DNA of 64,000 bases from G965200765 sp965200765 (GCA_965200765.1 OZ241380.1:2108001-2172000), one strand, 5' to 3'; numbered from the stretch's first letter, positions 34,868 through 45,082 are shown. Made by a program: numbers and translations. Notes: generated by a model from the letters alone, not told the origin.

Positions 34868-37694
34868 ATGCTTTCTTTTCCTGATGGTCCGAGAATGAGA
34901 CAATGGACTTGTCTGCGGTCAACGCTTCATGTATCAGTTGATCCTGCTGCGTCAGGTGCACCCGGTAATTTCCGACCGACGGAGAAGCTGCTGCTTCTCT
35001 GCTGGTTACTTTCAATCTGCGGCCGGGCGGCAGACATCCGCGAAGCGCATGCCAGATTTGATACCACGCGCCCTGATTCTCGGGTTCTTCCTGACACCAC
35101 ACAATTTCCTCTGCGTACGGATACTTCTTCAGAATGTTCCGCAAATCCTTGCTTGGAAATGGATGCAGTTGCTCAATTCGAACAATTGCAATGTTGTCAA
35201 TATTCAAATGATTACGCATTTCCAGCATTTCAAAGTACAGCTTGCCGGAACACAGCACGACCCGAACGACGAAATCCCGGTCAATGGATTCTTCTGTTTC
35301 ATCAATGATGTTCAAAAACTTTCCGTTTGCAAGATCGTCAAGCGAGCTCACTGCGCGCTTGTGTCGTAGCAGACTTTTCGGTGACATGACTACCAGCGGA
35401 TGACGGTATTGGCGTAGCACTTGCCGGCGTAGCAAATGGAAAATTTGCGATGGCAGGGTTGGCACACACACCTGCATGTTGTCACCGGCACACAATTGCA
35501 AGAACCGTTCAAGCCGGGCTGAAGAATGCTCGGGCCCCTGGCCTTCATATCCGTGCGGCAACAACAACGTCAATCCGCATAATCGCGCCCATTTGGATTC
35601 ACCACTGCTGATGAACTGGTCAATCACAATCTGCGCCCCGTTCGCGAAATCCCCGAACTGTGCCTCCCAGATGACAAATGCATTCGGATCGGTGGTCGAA
35701 TAACCATACTCGAAGCCAAGCACCGCCTCCTCGGACAGAAGGGAGTCGATCACTTCGCAGTAGTAGTCCCCGCGAAGATTGCAAAGTGGATTGTAGTGGC
35801 GTACCCTGGATTGATCATGCAATACTGCATGACGATGCGAGAACGTTCCCCGACCTGAATCCTGACCAGTGAGACGCACCGAATAGTTTTGGTCAATCAA
35901 AGTTGCGTAAGCCATCATTTCCGCGAAACCCCAATCGCAAGGCAATTCGCCTTTCACCATTTTGGTTCGATCTTCCCTGATTTTCTGCACCCGTGGATGA
36001 ACCTTGAAGTCCTCCGGCAAGGGTTGCATTTTTTCATCCAGCTCGGCTAATTTTTCAATCGCCACACTGGTATCAACTGCGGTATGCCATTTGGTGTCAA
36101 GATACGGTGTCCAATCCGTCATTTTCTTGGCTTTTTCCAGATCAAAAACCTGACCGGCGACAACCTCGCCCTGATCCAGCGAATCTCTGTATTCATTCAC
36201 CATACGCTGTGCATCTTCTTCTGAAACTACACCTTGTTCCGCCAGTTGTGCAGCATACTTGCGACGAATCGGCACCAGTTGCTTCACCTTGCTGTACATG
36301 ATCGGCTGTGTCATGGTTGGCTCATCCGCCTCGTTGTGCCCGTGCCGGCGATAGCAAACCATGTCAATCACTACATCCGTGTGAAACTTCATACGATAGG
36401 CATGCGCCAACCTCGCCACGAATACAACTGCTTCCGGATCGTCGCCGTTTACATGGAAAATTGGTGCCTGAATCATTTTGGCGACTGCGGTGCAGTAACC
36501 TGTGGAACGCGCATCCGTTTTGTTGCTGGTGGTGAATCCAATTTGATTATTGACAATTACATGCAAGGTGCCGCCTGTTCTGAAGCCGCGGGTATGAGAC
36601 ATATTGAATGTTTCCATCACGACCCCTTGGCCGGCAAAAGCAGCATCGCCATGGACTACAATCGGAACCACTTGCAAGCGATCTACATCACGGCGCCGTT
36701 GCTGTCTTGCCCGAACCGAACCCTGCACCACCGGATTGATAATTTCCAGATGTGAGGGATTAAACGCCATTGCGACATGCACAGAACCGCCCGGCGTGCT
36801 GATATCTGAAGAAAATCCCTGATGATACTTCACATCGCCCTGCTCGTTCATGCGTGTGCTGTCGGCACTCACTTCCTTGCCTTCAAACTCTCCAAACAAG
36901 TCTGACGGTGATTTTCCAAGTATATTGACCAGCACATTCAATCGGCCGCGATGCGCCATGCCAATCACGATTTCCTGTGCACCGGCGGCACCGGAAAGCA
37001 AAATAGTTTCGCGGAGCAACGGGATGAGCGATTCGCCACCTTCCAGAGAAAATCTTTTTTGGCCAACATATTTTGTGTGAAGGTAGGTTTCCATTCCTTC
37101 AGCCATCGTCAACAGCTTCAGGATTTCCTTTCTGTCAGAATCCGTGATCTCAGGTCTCAGGGCACTGTTTTCAATGCGATCCTGAAGCCAGCGAATACGC
37201 TCTGAATCGTCAATGTACATGAATTCATAGCCAATTGATTTGCAATAGATGTTTTCGTAGAATTCAAGAATTGTCCTGAGCGGCGCAGTTTCAATTTCGG
37301 TAACTGCGTCGAACTTGAAATCAAGATCCAAATCCTTGTCTGTCAAACCCACTGACTCGATTTTCAGAACATCCAGCCGTTGCTTGTCTTCCAGTATCAA
37401 GGGGTCAAGGAAAGCATTCCGGTGACCATTCACCTGATAGTTGCGGACCAGCCGTTGAACAGCCGCCTGCTTTCGAATCTCGTCTTCTACCGCGGCCGTC
37501 GTTTTCGAGTCAGTTGCCAGTTCTTTTGCTACTGGAATGCCCTGTTCAAATTTGGAGAAAGCGTTTTGCCATTCAGGCGAAATTTCGTCAGAGCTTGAGG
37601 AGTACTGACTGTACAGGTCTTCCAGATAATCAGCACTACCGGAAGTCAAGCAAGTTTCATCAAAAGTTTTAGTTGGTTCAGTAGAATTTCCCAT
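34857..37694 (-). CDS. sucA: 2-oxoglutarate dehydrogenase E1 component
   Basis: ThDP-dependent E1 that decarboxylates 2-oxoglutarate and succinylates the lipoyl group of SucB. The 945 residues match the family length (about 930-940). Landmarks are YLEDLYSQY near the N-terminus (E2/E3-binding region), EIVIGMAHRGRLNVLVNILG, VHGDAAFAGQGVVMETFNMS (ThDP), NNQIGFTT, and the C-terminal VWCQEEPENQGAWY. It is the first gene of sucA-sucB-lpd-pmm. No sdhCDAB or gltA genes lie in the 388 bp upstream, unlike E. coli, where the sdh genes precede sucA. Confidence 0.97.
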   Translation of the reverse strand: MGNSTEPTKTFDETCLTSGSADYLEDLYSQYSSSSDEISPEWQNAFSKFEQGIPVAKELATDSKTTAAVEDEIRKQAAVQRLVRNYQVNGHRNAFLDPLILEDKQRLDVLKIESVGLTDKDLDLDFKFDAVTEIETAPLRTILEFYENIYCKSIGYEFMYIDDSERIRWLQDRIENSALRPEITDSDRKEILKLLTMAEGMETYLHTKYVGQKRFSLEGGESLIPLLRETILLSGAAGAQEIVIGMAHRGRLNVLVNILGKSPSDLFGEFEGKEVSADSTRMNEQGDVKYHQGFSSDISTPGGSVHVAMAFNPSHLEIINPVVQGSVRARQQRRRDVDRLQVVPIVVHGDAAFAGQGVVMETFNMSHTRGFRTGGTLHVIVNNQIGFTTSNKTDARSTGYCTAVAKMIQAPIFHVNGDDPEAVVFVARLAHAYRMKFHTDVVIDMVCYRRHGHNEADEPTMTQPIMYSKVKQLVPIRRKYAAQLAEQGVVSEEDAQRMVNEYRDSLDQGEVVAGQVFDLEKAKKMTDWTPYLDTKWHTAVDTSVAIEKLAELDEKMQPLPEDFKVHPRVQKIREDRTKMVKGELPCDWGFAEMMAYATLIDQNYSVRLTGQDSGRGTFSHRHAVLHDQSRVRHYNPLCNLRGDYYCEVIDSLLSEEAVLGFEYGYSTTDPNAFVIWEAQFGDFANGAQIVIDQFISSGESKWARLCGLTLLLPHGYEGQGPEHSSARLERFLQLCAGDNMQVCVPTLPSQIFHLLRRQVLRQYRHPLVVMSPKSLLRHKRAVSSLDDLANGKFLNIIDETEESIDRDFVVRVVLCSGKLYFEMLEMRNHLNIDNIAIVRIEQLHPFPSKDLRNILKKYPYAEEIVWCQEEPENQGAWYQIWHALRGCLPPGRRLKVTSREAAASPSVGNYRVHLTQQDQLIHEALTADKSIVSFSDHQEKKAYAS

Positions 37695-38082
37695 GGTTCT
37701 AGCACTCGCAAATTGACAAGGGGCTTATGCAATGTATTGTTGAATCAAAACGTTCATGTTTGAAGTCAATGGATTCGGCCCTTTCTGCGAAGAATCACAT
37801 TGACCCAAAAAAGAAAAAGGGTATATCACTTCGGATAACATCTTCATTGGCTACGATTTGTTCGATTACAAATTTCCATATCTGTATAGTGAATCAAATA
37901 CAAGCATTGAACGAAATTGTTTTCTGGCAACAATCCGTCAATGATAAATCAGATTATATTTGAACAGTCCTGCTTTATCAAAAAACACATTCAAAGTTTT
38001 CGTGCGGAACTCACATGCAATTGAATCAAGACACTGCAATTCCTGCATCCAATCTCGCAAAACTCCGGACTTTCGCCTCTGC
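37695..38082. other. Intergenic region between pyc stop and sucA start
   Basis: This 388-bp AT-rich gap must hold the sucA promoter. One weak candidate is a minus-strand TATACA (37883-37888) about 190 nt upstream of sucA; no good -35 pairs with it. No gene, RNA or convincing terminator for pyc was found. Confidence 0.4.
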
Positions 38083-41000
38083 TCAACCCAATTCAACCAG
38101 CAAGTCCTTCGCATCAACAGTATCGCCTACTTCCACCAGTAACGCCTGAATCTTGCCATCGCATTCAGCGCGTATGGCAGTCTCCATTTTCATCGCTTCT
38201 ATTGTCAGCAACACTTCACCTTGATGAACTTCTTGACCGGTCGTCAAACTCACGGAGGAAATCACTCCCGGCATCGGCGAAACAACATGATTGGGGTTGC
38301 CTTCTTCCGCCTTGCGGCGTTGCAATGCTGCACTACCAAATCGCTTGTCGTGAATTTTTGTCACGCGCGGTTGACCGTTCACCTCGAAAAACACTTCCAC
38401 ATCGCCATTTGAGTCCGTCTCCCCGATTGCATGACACCGGATGACAAGCGCCTTGCCGGGACCAAGGTTTACCGCGATTTCATCTTCAGGTTCCATGCCG
38501 TAGAAAAATACCGGGGTGGGCAACAGGTGCACCGGGCCAAAATTTCTCTTGTGTTTTCGATAATCCACAAATACATCCGGATACATTAAATAGGAGTGCA
38601 GTTCTTCGTCTGAAACAAGTGCACCCACGCGATGCTCCGCTTCAGTTTTCAGCAGTTCAAGATCAGCTTCCGGCAAATTTTCACCGGGTCGGGTCGTCAA
38701 CGGTTCTTCATTTTTCAGCACCTTGGCCTGTATGTGTTCAGGAAATCCACCCGGTGGTTGCCCCAACTCGCCTTTGAAAAATGCCTTGACAGAGGCCGGA
38801 AATGACACTTCAACATCCGGATCTTCCAGATCTTCCGCGCTTACATCTGCACTTACCATGAGCAAAGCCATGTCGCCAATCATTTTTGATGTGGGTGTTA
38901 CCTTGATCACATCGCCAAATAATTCATTGACTTTGGCATAGGCGAGCGCCACTTCATGCCATCTGCTTTCAAGCCCCATCGCACGCGTCTGCTCCTTCAA
39001 ATTCGTAAATTGCCCACCGGGCATTTCATGCAAATACACTTCGGAAGCACCCGATCTGAGGTCGCTTTCGAAAGCCAAATACTGGCGCCGGACAAACTCC
39101 CAGTAATCGGAAAAAGCCAAGATTGATTCCGAATCAAGTCCGGTATCGTACTGTGTTCCCCGCAATGCGCGAACAACCGAACCGAGATTGGGCTGAGAGG
39201 TCGTACCCGACAATGAGTCCATCGCCAGGTCCACGGCATCTGCTCCGGCCTCAATGGCCGCAAGAACACTGGAAGCTGCAATGCCACTTGTGTCATGCGT
39301 ATGAAAGTGAATTGGCAAGCCGGTCTCTTCTTTCAGTGCCCGCGTCAGCATGCGTGCACTTTCAGGGGTCAGCAGACCTGCCATATCCTTGATACCCAGA
39401 ATATGCACTCCGGCAGCTGCCAATTCTCGGCCCAGCTTCAGGTAGTACGGCAAATCATACTTGGGCCGATTCGGATCAAAAATATCACCGGTGTAGCAAA
39501 TGGCTCCTTCCAGCAACTTTCCGCTTTCCAATACTGCATCCATGGATACTCGCATGTTTTCCACCCAATTCAGGCAATCAAAAACTCTGAACAAATCAAT
39601 GCCGGATTCTGCACTTTGACGGACAAACGAATGAACTACATTGTCCGAATAGTTTTTGTATCCAACCCCGTTTGCACCCCTTAACAGCATTTGCAACATG
39701 ATGTTGGGGATCGCTTGTCGAAGTTCCTGCAATCGCTCCCACGGACATTCCTTCAGGAATCTCATTGCAACATCAAACGTTGCGCCACCCCAGCATTCAA
39801 TGCTGAACAACTGCGAAAACTCCGTTGCATAAGCCTCCGCAATCTGAATCAAATCGTACGTTCGGAAGCGGGTGGCAAGCAGTGACTGATGTGCATCGCG
39901 AAAGGTTGTATCGGTAACCAGCGTTCGCTTCTCATCCAGCATCCACTGAGCAAATTTTTCCGGTCCGAGATTTTGCAACCGTTGACGAGAACCCGGTAGC
40001 GGTGTGTCGTCGGAATATACCGGCATGGGCGGTTGGAACACCCGGGCCGGTTTTGGGCGACCATCTACCTCGGGGTTGCCGTTTACAGTTACATCCGCAA
40101 TGAACCTGAGCAGACGCGTCGCCCGGTCTCGACGTCTGGATATCAGCAACAGTTCCGGAGTTTCATCAACAAATCGGGTCGTATAGTTTCCACTGAGAAA
40201 CTGTTCATGCGTAATCAGGCTTTCCAGAAAATCAAGATTGGTTGCAATGCCACGAATTCGAAATTCGCGCAATGCCCGTACCATTCGCCAAATCGCTTCG
40301 TCCGAAGTCGGTGCCCACGCGGTTACTTTTTCAAGCAAACTGTCATAGTACCGTGTAATCACTGCGCCTGAATACGCCGTTCCGCCATCCAGGCGAATTC
40401 CAAATCCGTTGGCACCGCGATAGGCACTAATGCGACCATAGTCTGGAATGAAATTTTCTTCCGGATTTTCAGTGGTGATTCTGCACTGCACGGCATAGCC
40501 ATTCGGAATAATCTGCTTTTGCTCTGGTACACCGGAGTTTGCTTCGTCCCCGATGCTCGCGCCTTCCGCAATCCGAATTTGTGCCTTGACGATGTCAATA
40601 CCGGTGATTTCTTCTGTAACAGTATGTTCCACCTGTATTCGCGGATTCACTTCGATGAAGTACAACTCCCTGGTATCCATGTCGAACAGAAATTCAGCCG
40701 TACCGGCGTTGACATACTTCACGGCCCGCGCCAATGCAAGTGCCGACTCACATAAATGCTTACGTTGCTTGTCGGTCAGGAACTGCGCCGGTGCACGTTC
40801 AACAATCTTTTGGTTTCTACGCTGTATTGAGCAATCGCGTTCAAACAGATGCACGATATTTCCATGCGTATCTCCCAGCAATTGCACTTCCAGATGACGA
40901 GCGTTGCGAACCAGTTTTTCCAGAAAAACTTCCGGATTTCCAAACGCGGACTCAGCCTCTCTTTGCCCGATTTCAATGGCTTGTTCAAGTTCTGATTCTT

Positions 41001-41532
41001 TTTCGATCACACGCATTCCGCGACCGCCACCGCCCCAAGAAGCTTTCAGCATCAACGGGTAGCCGATTTTAGCGGCAATTTGCCGATTCTTCTCCATATC
41101 GGCTTCAAGCGGACCAGTGGCCGGCAGAACTTGAACACCCGCTTTAGTCGCGGCTTCCCGTGCGGACACCTTGTTTCCAACCTTGCGCATGGTAATCGGG
41201 TCGGGTCCGATGAATCGGAAACCGGCATGCGTGCATCGCTGGGCAAACTCGGGATTTTCAGCCAGAAAACCGTAACCGGGATGAATTGCATCACATCCAG
41301 TTCGGCTCGCAACGCGCAAAATCTCTTCAATCGCACAGTACGCCTGAATTGGTCCTAGTCCTTGACCAATTTGATAACTTTCATCAGCCTTGAAACGATG
41401 CAAGGCAAATCGGTCTTGCTCAGTGTAAATTCCGACAGTTGTAATACCAAGCTCGGTTGCCGCCCTGAAGACTCGAATTGCGATTTCACTACGGTTTGCA
41501 ACCAGCAGTTTTTTGATTTTCTTGTTTGCCAT
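38083..41532 (-). CDS. pyc: Pyruvate carboxylase, single-chain
   Basis: Biotin-dependent anaplerotic enzyme (pyruvate + HCO3- + ATP to oxaloacetate). The 1,149 residues have all domains in the usual order. Biotin carboxylase comes first (KKLLVANRSEIAIRVFRAAT, HPGYGFLAENPEFA, KASWGGGGRGMRVIE, NPRIQVEHTVTEEITGID). The carboxyltransferase TIM barrel follows (DTTFRDAHQSLLATRFRTYD, CWGGATFDVAMRFLKE, HFHTHDTSG), then the PYC/OADA domain and the biotinyl domain with Lys1115 in EAMKMETAI. It lies 22 nt after the upstream dehydrogenase gene in the same direction and may share its transcript. It supplies oxaloacetate to the TCA cycle, whose 2-oxoglutarate dehydrogenase is encoded next. Confidence 0.96.
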   Translation of the reverse strand: MANKKIKKLLVANRSEIAIRVFRAATELGITTVGIYTEQDRFALHRFKADESYQIGQGLGPIQAYCAIEEILRVASRTGCDAIHPGYGFLAENPEFAQRCTHAGFRFIGPDPITMRKVGNKVSAREAATKAGVQVLPATGPLEADMEKNRQIAAKIGYPLMLKASWGGGGRGMRVIEKESELEQAIEIGQREAESAFGNPEVFLEKLVRNARHLEVQLLGDTHGNIVHLFERDCSIQRRNQKIVERAPAQFLTDKQRKHLCESALALARAVKYVNAGTAEFLFDMDTRELYFIEVNPRIQVEHTVTEEITGIDIVKAQIRIAEGASIGDEANSGVPEQKQIIPNGYAVQCRITTENPEENFIPDYGRISAYRGANGFGIRLDGGTAYSGAVITRYYDSLLEKVTAWAPTSDEAIWRMVRALREFRIRGIATNLDFLESLITHEQFLSGNYTTRFVDETPELLLISRRRDRATRLLRFIADVTVNGNPEVDGRPKPARVFQPPMPVYSDDTPLPGSRQRLQNLGPEKFAQWMLDEKRTLVTDTTFRDAHQSLLATRFRTYDLIQIAEAYATEFSQLFSIECWGGATFDVAMRFLKECPWERLQELRQAIPNIMLQMLLRGANGVGYKNYSDNVVHSFVRQSAESGIDLFRVFDCLNWVENMRVSMDAVLESGKLLEGAICYTGDIFDPNRPKYDLPYYLKLGRELAAAGVHILGIKDMAGLLTPESARMLTRALKEETGLPIHFHTHDTSGIAASSVLAAIEAGADAVDLAMDSLSGTTSQPNLGSVVRALRGTQYDTGLDSESILAFSDYWEFVRRQYLAFESDLRSGASEVYLHEMPGGQFTNLKEQTRAMGLESRWHEVALAYAKVNELFGDVIKVTPTSKMIGDMALLMVSADVSAEDLEDPDVEVSFPASVKAFFKGELGQPPGGFPEHIQAKVLKNEEPLTTRPGENLPEADLELLKTEAEHRVGALVSDEELHSYLMYPDVFVDYRKHKRNFGPVHLLPTPVFFYGMEPEDEIAVNLGPGKALVIRCHAIGETDSNGDVEVFFEVNGQPRVTKIHDKRFGSAALQRRKAEEGNPNHVVSPMPGVISSVSLTTGQEVHQGEVLLTIEAMKMETAIRAECDGKIQALLVEVGDTVDAKDLLVELG

Positions 41533-41554
41533 GTACTAAGTATAAAGTGTTGAA

Positions 41555-42508
41555 TCAACTTTTCGGGACAACTTCATAACCGATCTCCTCGGGTTCATCA
41601 TCCAGTATTTCGGCGGGGAACCCGGGTGCAAGAATTGAAACGTCGCAGGCTTCTTCCAGTCGTCGAATGATATTCGGGGACCACTCTCGAGCACCATAGC
41701 GTTGTCGTCCATCCTTGAATATTTCAATCATGGTCGGATTGATTTCCAATGGCACACCCGCCCGGTCTGCGACTTGCTGGAACAAACCAATGTCCTTGAT
41801 TACCAAATCCATCGTGAAGTTAATATTCCGACTACCATTCAGAATAACTTGGCTTTCTGTCTCGTGTACAAAGGAATTGCCCGACGAAATTCGGATCGCT
41901 TCATAGGTTGTATTCAAATCCATGCCTGCTTTCTTTGCAGTCGTCAATGCTTCGCACAGAGTGAGCAGGTTTGCTGTCGCCAGATAATTGGTCAACACTT
42001 TGAGTACGGATGCTGAACCTAGTGGTCCAGTATGCAAAATTCTTCGCCCCATTGCCTGCAGGATGGGAAACAGACGTTCGAATGTTGCACGCTCGCAACC
42101 GACAAAAATTGAAATATTGCCGGACGCGGCCCGGTGGCAACCGCCGGAAACAGGACAATCAACTGGCATCGCACCTTTTTCAGTCACAAGCGCACCAATT
42201 CGCTTGACTTCCGACTCGTCGGTCGTACTCATTTCTGCCCATATTTTGCCGGGTCCAAGCCCCAACAAGCCGCCGTCAGGTCCTTCCATCACCTCGGCGC
42301 AAATTGCAGGACTCGGCAAACATGTAATTAACACATCCACTGATTCTGCCATTTCGCGCGGTGATTCAGCCCATGATGCACCAGAGTCGAGAAACGGTTG
42401 TACAACATCTTGGTCCAAGTCTCGGACCATCAATTCAAAACCATTTCGCAACAGATTGCCGGCCAGCTTGCTACCAACGTTGCCCAATCCGATAAAACCG
42501 ACTCGCAT
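41555..42508 (-). CDS. 3-hydroxyisobutyrate dehydrogenase-family oxidoreductase
   Basis: NAD(P)-dependent beta-hydroxyacid dehydrogenase family, 317 residues. The N-terminal Rossmann motif GFIGLGNVGSKLAGNLL is followed by the substrate-binding segment DCPVSGGCHRAASGNISIFVG and the catalytic lysine region SVLKVLTNYLATANLLTLCE. In this family the canonical NxxK follows GxxxK; here the expected lysine is within VLKVLTN. Members act on hydroxyisobutyrate, tartronate semialdehyde, sulfolactaldehyde and similar substrates, so the substrate is open. Its position downstream of the ThDP decarboxylase fits reduction of the aldehyde product. A dyad (42532-42555) lies just upstream and GGGGGAG precedes the ATG. 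Confidence 0.85.
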   Translation of the reverse strand: MRVGFIGLGNVGSKLAGNLLRNGFELMVRDLDQDVVQPFLDSGASWAESPREMAESVDVLITCLPSPAICAEVMEGPDGGLLGLGPGKIWAEMSTTDESEVKRIGALVTEKGAMPVDCPVSGGCHRAASGNISIFVGCERATFERLFPILQAMGRRILHTGPLGSASVLKVLTNYLATANLLTLCEALTTAKKAGMDLNTTYEAIRISSGNSFVHETESQVILNGSRNINFTMDLVIKDIGLFQQVADRAGVPLEINPTMIEIFKDGRQRYGAREWSPNIIRRLEEACDVSILAPGFPAEILDDEPEEIGYEVVPKS

Positions 42509-42531
42509 ACGAATACTCCCCCTTGATTGAA

Positions 42532-42555
42532 ATTTTCACTGATCTCACAGAAAAT
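42532..42555. promoter_or_regulatory. Dyad upstream of the dehydrogenase gene
   Basis: ATTTTCACTG (42532-42541), a 4-nt centre, then CACAGAAAAT: the arms match at 8 of 10 positions. It lies 24 nt before the start codon and could be an operator or a 5'-UTR stem. The remaining gap to 42803 shows nothing else clear. Confidence 0.3.
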
Positions 42556-42803
42556 CAGGATTCAACTGCACGATTTTCCATTTAATTCAGTGTAATGTCC
42601 AGTTTTTTTGTACTGAAATTATGCGGTCTCAACAGTCTTCTGCGAGGTTGGATCGGGGAATATTATCTCGCATCACACTTCTGCAATTTGATGCTTGGCT
42701 TCACCCAATTGTCGCTGGTTTTCTTCTCTTGCAAAGTACTCACTTTACAACCGCTTCGAACAAAAATTCTTGCCTTTAGATCGAAATTTCCCTTGAATTC
42801 TGC

Positions 42804-43382
42804 CTATGTACCAGAAATCCTGGTCTGAATAGCTTCCCGAAATGATGACCTTGATTCTGCACTATGAACCGCCACATAGTCTGTCGGGTAAATATGCCCT
42901 TGTTCTACCTGAAGTTCAACGAATACCGGTCCTTCAGTATGCAACACTCGCTCGATACTTGATTCAAACTCTGACAATTCCCTGAACGAGAAACTTGCTT
43001 TATATCCCGCCTCGCGGGCAATTCCTTCAAACGACAACTGACTAGCACCTGGAATTGGAAACTTTCCATTCACTTCGTAAATCGAATTGCAACACACAAA
43101 ATGAACCAGATTGCCCGGTGCCTGATTTGCAATAGTCACCAAACTCCCAAGATTCATTAACAAACTGCCATCCCCGTCCAACACCACAATTTTTTCGTCA
43201 GGCAGACCAATCGCCAAGCCTAGCGCGTGTGACGAAGCCAGTCCCATTGCACCAGTACACAGATAATTTAACGGGTGTGGACGAATATTTATCCAGTCGA
43301 ACGCAGATTGATACACCGCTACCACAATTCCGTCCGGATAATGACTGGCCAAAATCCGAAACACCTCATCCCTCTTCATCAT
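42804..43382 (-). CDS. ThDP-dependent decarboxylase beta subunit (sulfopyruvate/phosphonopyruvate type)
   Basis: A 192-residue protein made only of a ThDP pyrophosphate-binding domain: GDGSLLMNLGSLVTIA followed about 25 residues later by CNSIYEVNG, the GDG-N motif. Size and partner match ComE (beta subunit, about 188 residues) of archaeal sulfopyruvate decarboxylase. Fused phosphonopyruvate decarboxylases carry the same domain in one chain. It starts 7 nt after the alpha-subunit stop. Predicted reaction: decarboxylation of a 3-substituted pyruvate to an aldehyde. The sulfonate or phosphonate substrate is inferred from family only. Confidence 0.82.
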   Translation of the reverse strand: MMKRDEVFRILASHYPDGIVVAVYQSAFDWINIRPHPLNYLCTGAMGLASSHALGLAIGLPDEKIVVLDGDGSLLMNLGSLVTIANQAPGNLVHFVCCNSIYEVNGKFPIPGASQLSFEGIAREAGYKASFSFRELSEFESSIERVLHTEGPVFVELQVEQGHIYPTDYVAVHSAESRSSFREAIQTRISGT

Positions 43383-43389
43383 GGTCGGT

Positions 43390-43914
43390 CTACTCCGGAC
43401 TTCGTACGATGAAATAGACTACTGGCAATGACTTCTGGTAAGCGTCCGCAATCCCCGCCGCCAATGACTCAACATCAGATTCCTGCGCCAACACTTTATG
43501 CTTTAACTGCAGTGCATCGCAAATCGGTTCCAGTGAACTGATTCCAATGCTGTCTGATCGAGCAGGTAAACGATCCAATTCCATGCCTTGCAAGCCAACC
43601 AGCATGACAATCGGCAAGTGATACTCAACCGCAACCGCACGAATCGCGTTGATCGAATCAAGAAAGCCAGTATGCTGAATTAACAGAACAGCTCTGTGGT
43701 CGCAGTAAGACAAGCCGGCGCAAATTCCAATGCCTTCATCTTCTTTGCACACCTGTACAAGCCGAAAACTCTTGTCTTTTGAAATGGGCCACAGTACATG
43801 CTCACAGGTCACGATGTCCGGCAGTGCCACAACGGTACGAACCTGTGCTTTCTTCAATGCCCCAATGATTGACGAGCCTTTGAGTGTAGTCTCTGCTGAC
43901 AAACTGTTACTCAT
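43390..43914 (-). CDS. ThDP-dependent decarboxylase alpha subunit (sulfopyruvate/phosphonopyruvate type)
   Basis: A 174-residue pyrimidine-binding ThDP domain. The activating glutamate lies in CKEDEGIGICAGLSY; LIQHTGFLDSINAIRAVAVE follows the usual family pattern. It corresponds to ComD (about 169 residues) of sulfopyruvate decarboxylase and pairs with the adjacent beta subunit. The reading frame overlaps the end of the aminotransferase gene by 8 nt, tying transamination and decarboxylation into one translational unit. What it lacks is any PepM (phosphoenolpyruvate mutase) neighbour, so phosphonate biosynthesis is unlikely and a catabolic role more probable. Confidence 0.82.
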   Translation of the reverse strand: MSNSLSAETTLKGSSIIGALKKAQVRTVVALPDIVTCEHVLWPISKDKSFRLVQVCKEDEGIGICAGLSYCDHRAVLLIQHTGFLDSINAIRAVAVEYHLPIVMLVGLQGMELDRLPARSDSIGISSLEPICDALQLKHKVLAQESDVESLAAGIADAYQKSLPVVYFIVRSPE

Positions 43915-45013
43915 CTGATACCGGGTCGGTGGCCAAAAACTCTTTGATCACTTGTATTGTTTCTTCCATTTCCCTCTTCAATCCAATGGTAATTCGAATA
44001 TATTGGAGAAACGAGTCCGAAGCCATTCTACGCGCCAAGATTCCATTTGCTCGCATGAACTTGTAGGCGCGGACCGCTGAATAACCCGTACGATCAAATC
44101 GCACTAGCACAAAATTGGTTTGACTGGGAATCGACTCTACTCCAAGTCGAGCCAGGTTGTTGACAAACTGGTTCCGCACGGCCAGATTGTTTTCATAGAC
44201 AAATCTGGAATGCTCTCGGTCCTTCAATGCTTCACAGCCACATACTGAAGCGACATTTGACAAAGGAAAAGTTGTTCCGACCTTTCGAACTGCGTTTGCA
44301 ATTTCCGGTCGCGCAAACGCCCAGCCCAGTCGAATTCCTGCCAGTCCATACAGCTTCGAAAATGTGCGGGTCATAATGACATTGGAAGAATCCTGAATCA
44401 ACCGTATCGGGTTCTCAAAATCCGTCGCATCGGTATATTCAAGATAAGCGGAGTCCAGAACCAGCAATACATTCCGGGGCAGATTCTCGTGCAACTCCCG
44501 AATTTCCTTTCCGTTGAGATAGGTACCCGTAGGATTGTCAGGATTTGCAAGTGTAACGATACGCGTCCGGTTTGTGAGGCAACTCAGTATAGAGTCAATG
44601 TCCGCTTTGAAGTGGTCATCACCTGCTTGAACAGGAATCGCATCATTTGCATGGGCGTAATTCGGGAATTTCTGATAGCCATTTACACTGCAGATCAACT
44701 CATTGCCGGGACTCAAGTACACTCTGGCGATTCTTGCAAGCAAGTCGTCTGACCCATGACCGCAAACAATCCAGTCCGGGTCCAAATCAAAACGGGATGA
44801 AATTGCTTTCACAAGATTGGATACGCCATTCGATGCATAACGCTCCATCTTTGTAACCGCAATTTTTGCTGCTTCAATTACCTTGGGACTCGGTCCATAA
44901 GCACTTTCATTGCCTGAAACATTAATTTGTACTCGCGAGGACTGGTCTGCATCTTCCTCACTCATGTGCGCCTTGATTTTCAGAACGCCGCGGCGAGGTT
45001 CAACTCCACTCAC
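43907..45013 (-). CDS. Aminotransferase class I/II, HisC-like
   Basis: A 368-residue PLP-dependent fold-type I aminotransferase of the histidinol-phosphate type. The PLP lysine is in TFSKLYGLAGIRLGW; NPDNPTGTYL and the N-terminal SGNESAYGPSP are family landmarks. The frame begins at a GTG (45013), kept because it covers the usual N-terminal segment; an ATG at 44965 is possible. No other his genes are nearby, so histidine biosynthesis is doubtful. HisC-like enzymes in similar sets act on cysteate or phosphonoalanine analogues. It lies between the Rieske oxygenase gene (69 nt upstream) and the decarboxylase subunits. Confidence 0.85.
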   Translation of the reverse strand: MSGVEPRRGVLKIKAHMSEEDADQSSRVQINVSGNESAYGPSPKVIEAAKIAVTKMERYASNGVSNLVKAISSRFDLDPDWIVCGHGSDDLLARIARVYLSPGNELICSVNGYQKFPNYAHANDAIPVQAGDDHFKADIDSILSCLTNRTRIVTLANPDNPTGTYLNGKEIRELHENLPRNVLLVLDSAYLEYTDATDFENPIRLIQDSSNVIMTRTFSKLYGLAGIRLGWAFARPEIANAVRKVGTTFPLSNVASVCGCEALKDREHSRFVYENNLAVRNQFVNNLARLGVESIPSQTNFVLVRFDRTGYSAVRAYKFMRANGILARRMASDSFLQYIRITIGLKREMEETIQVIKEFLATDPVSDE

Positions 45014-45082
45014 TGAGCAAAACCCTGTTGCACTGCGAATCGTGCGAATACACTAACAACAAGGCATTTTGGACTTCGGGCA

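Noticed and set aside
43907..45013. Histidine biosynthesis role for the HisC-like gene
   Set aside because: No other his genes; it overlaps a ThDP decarboxylase subunit gene.
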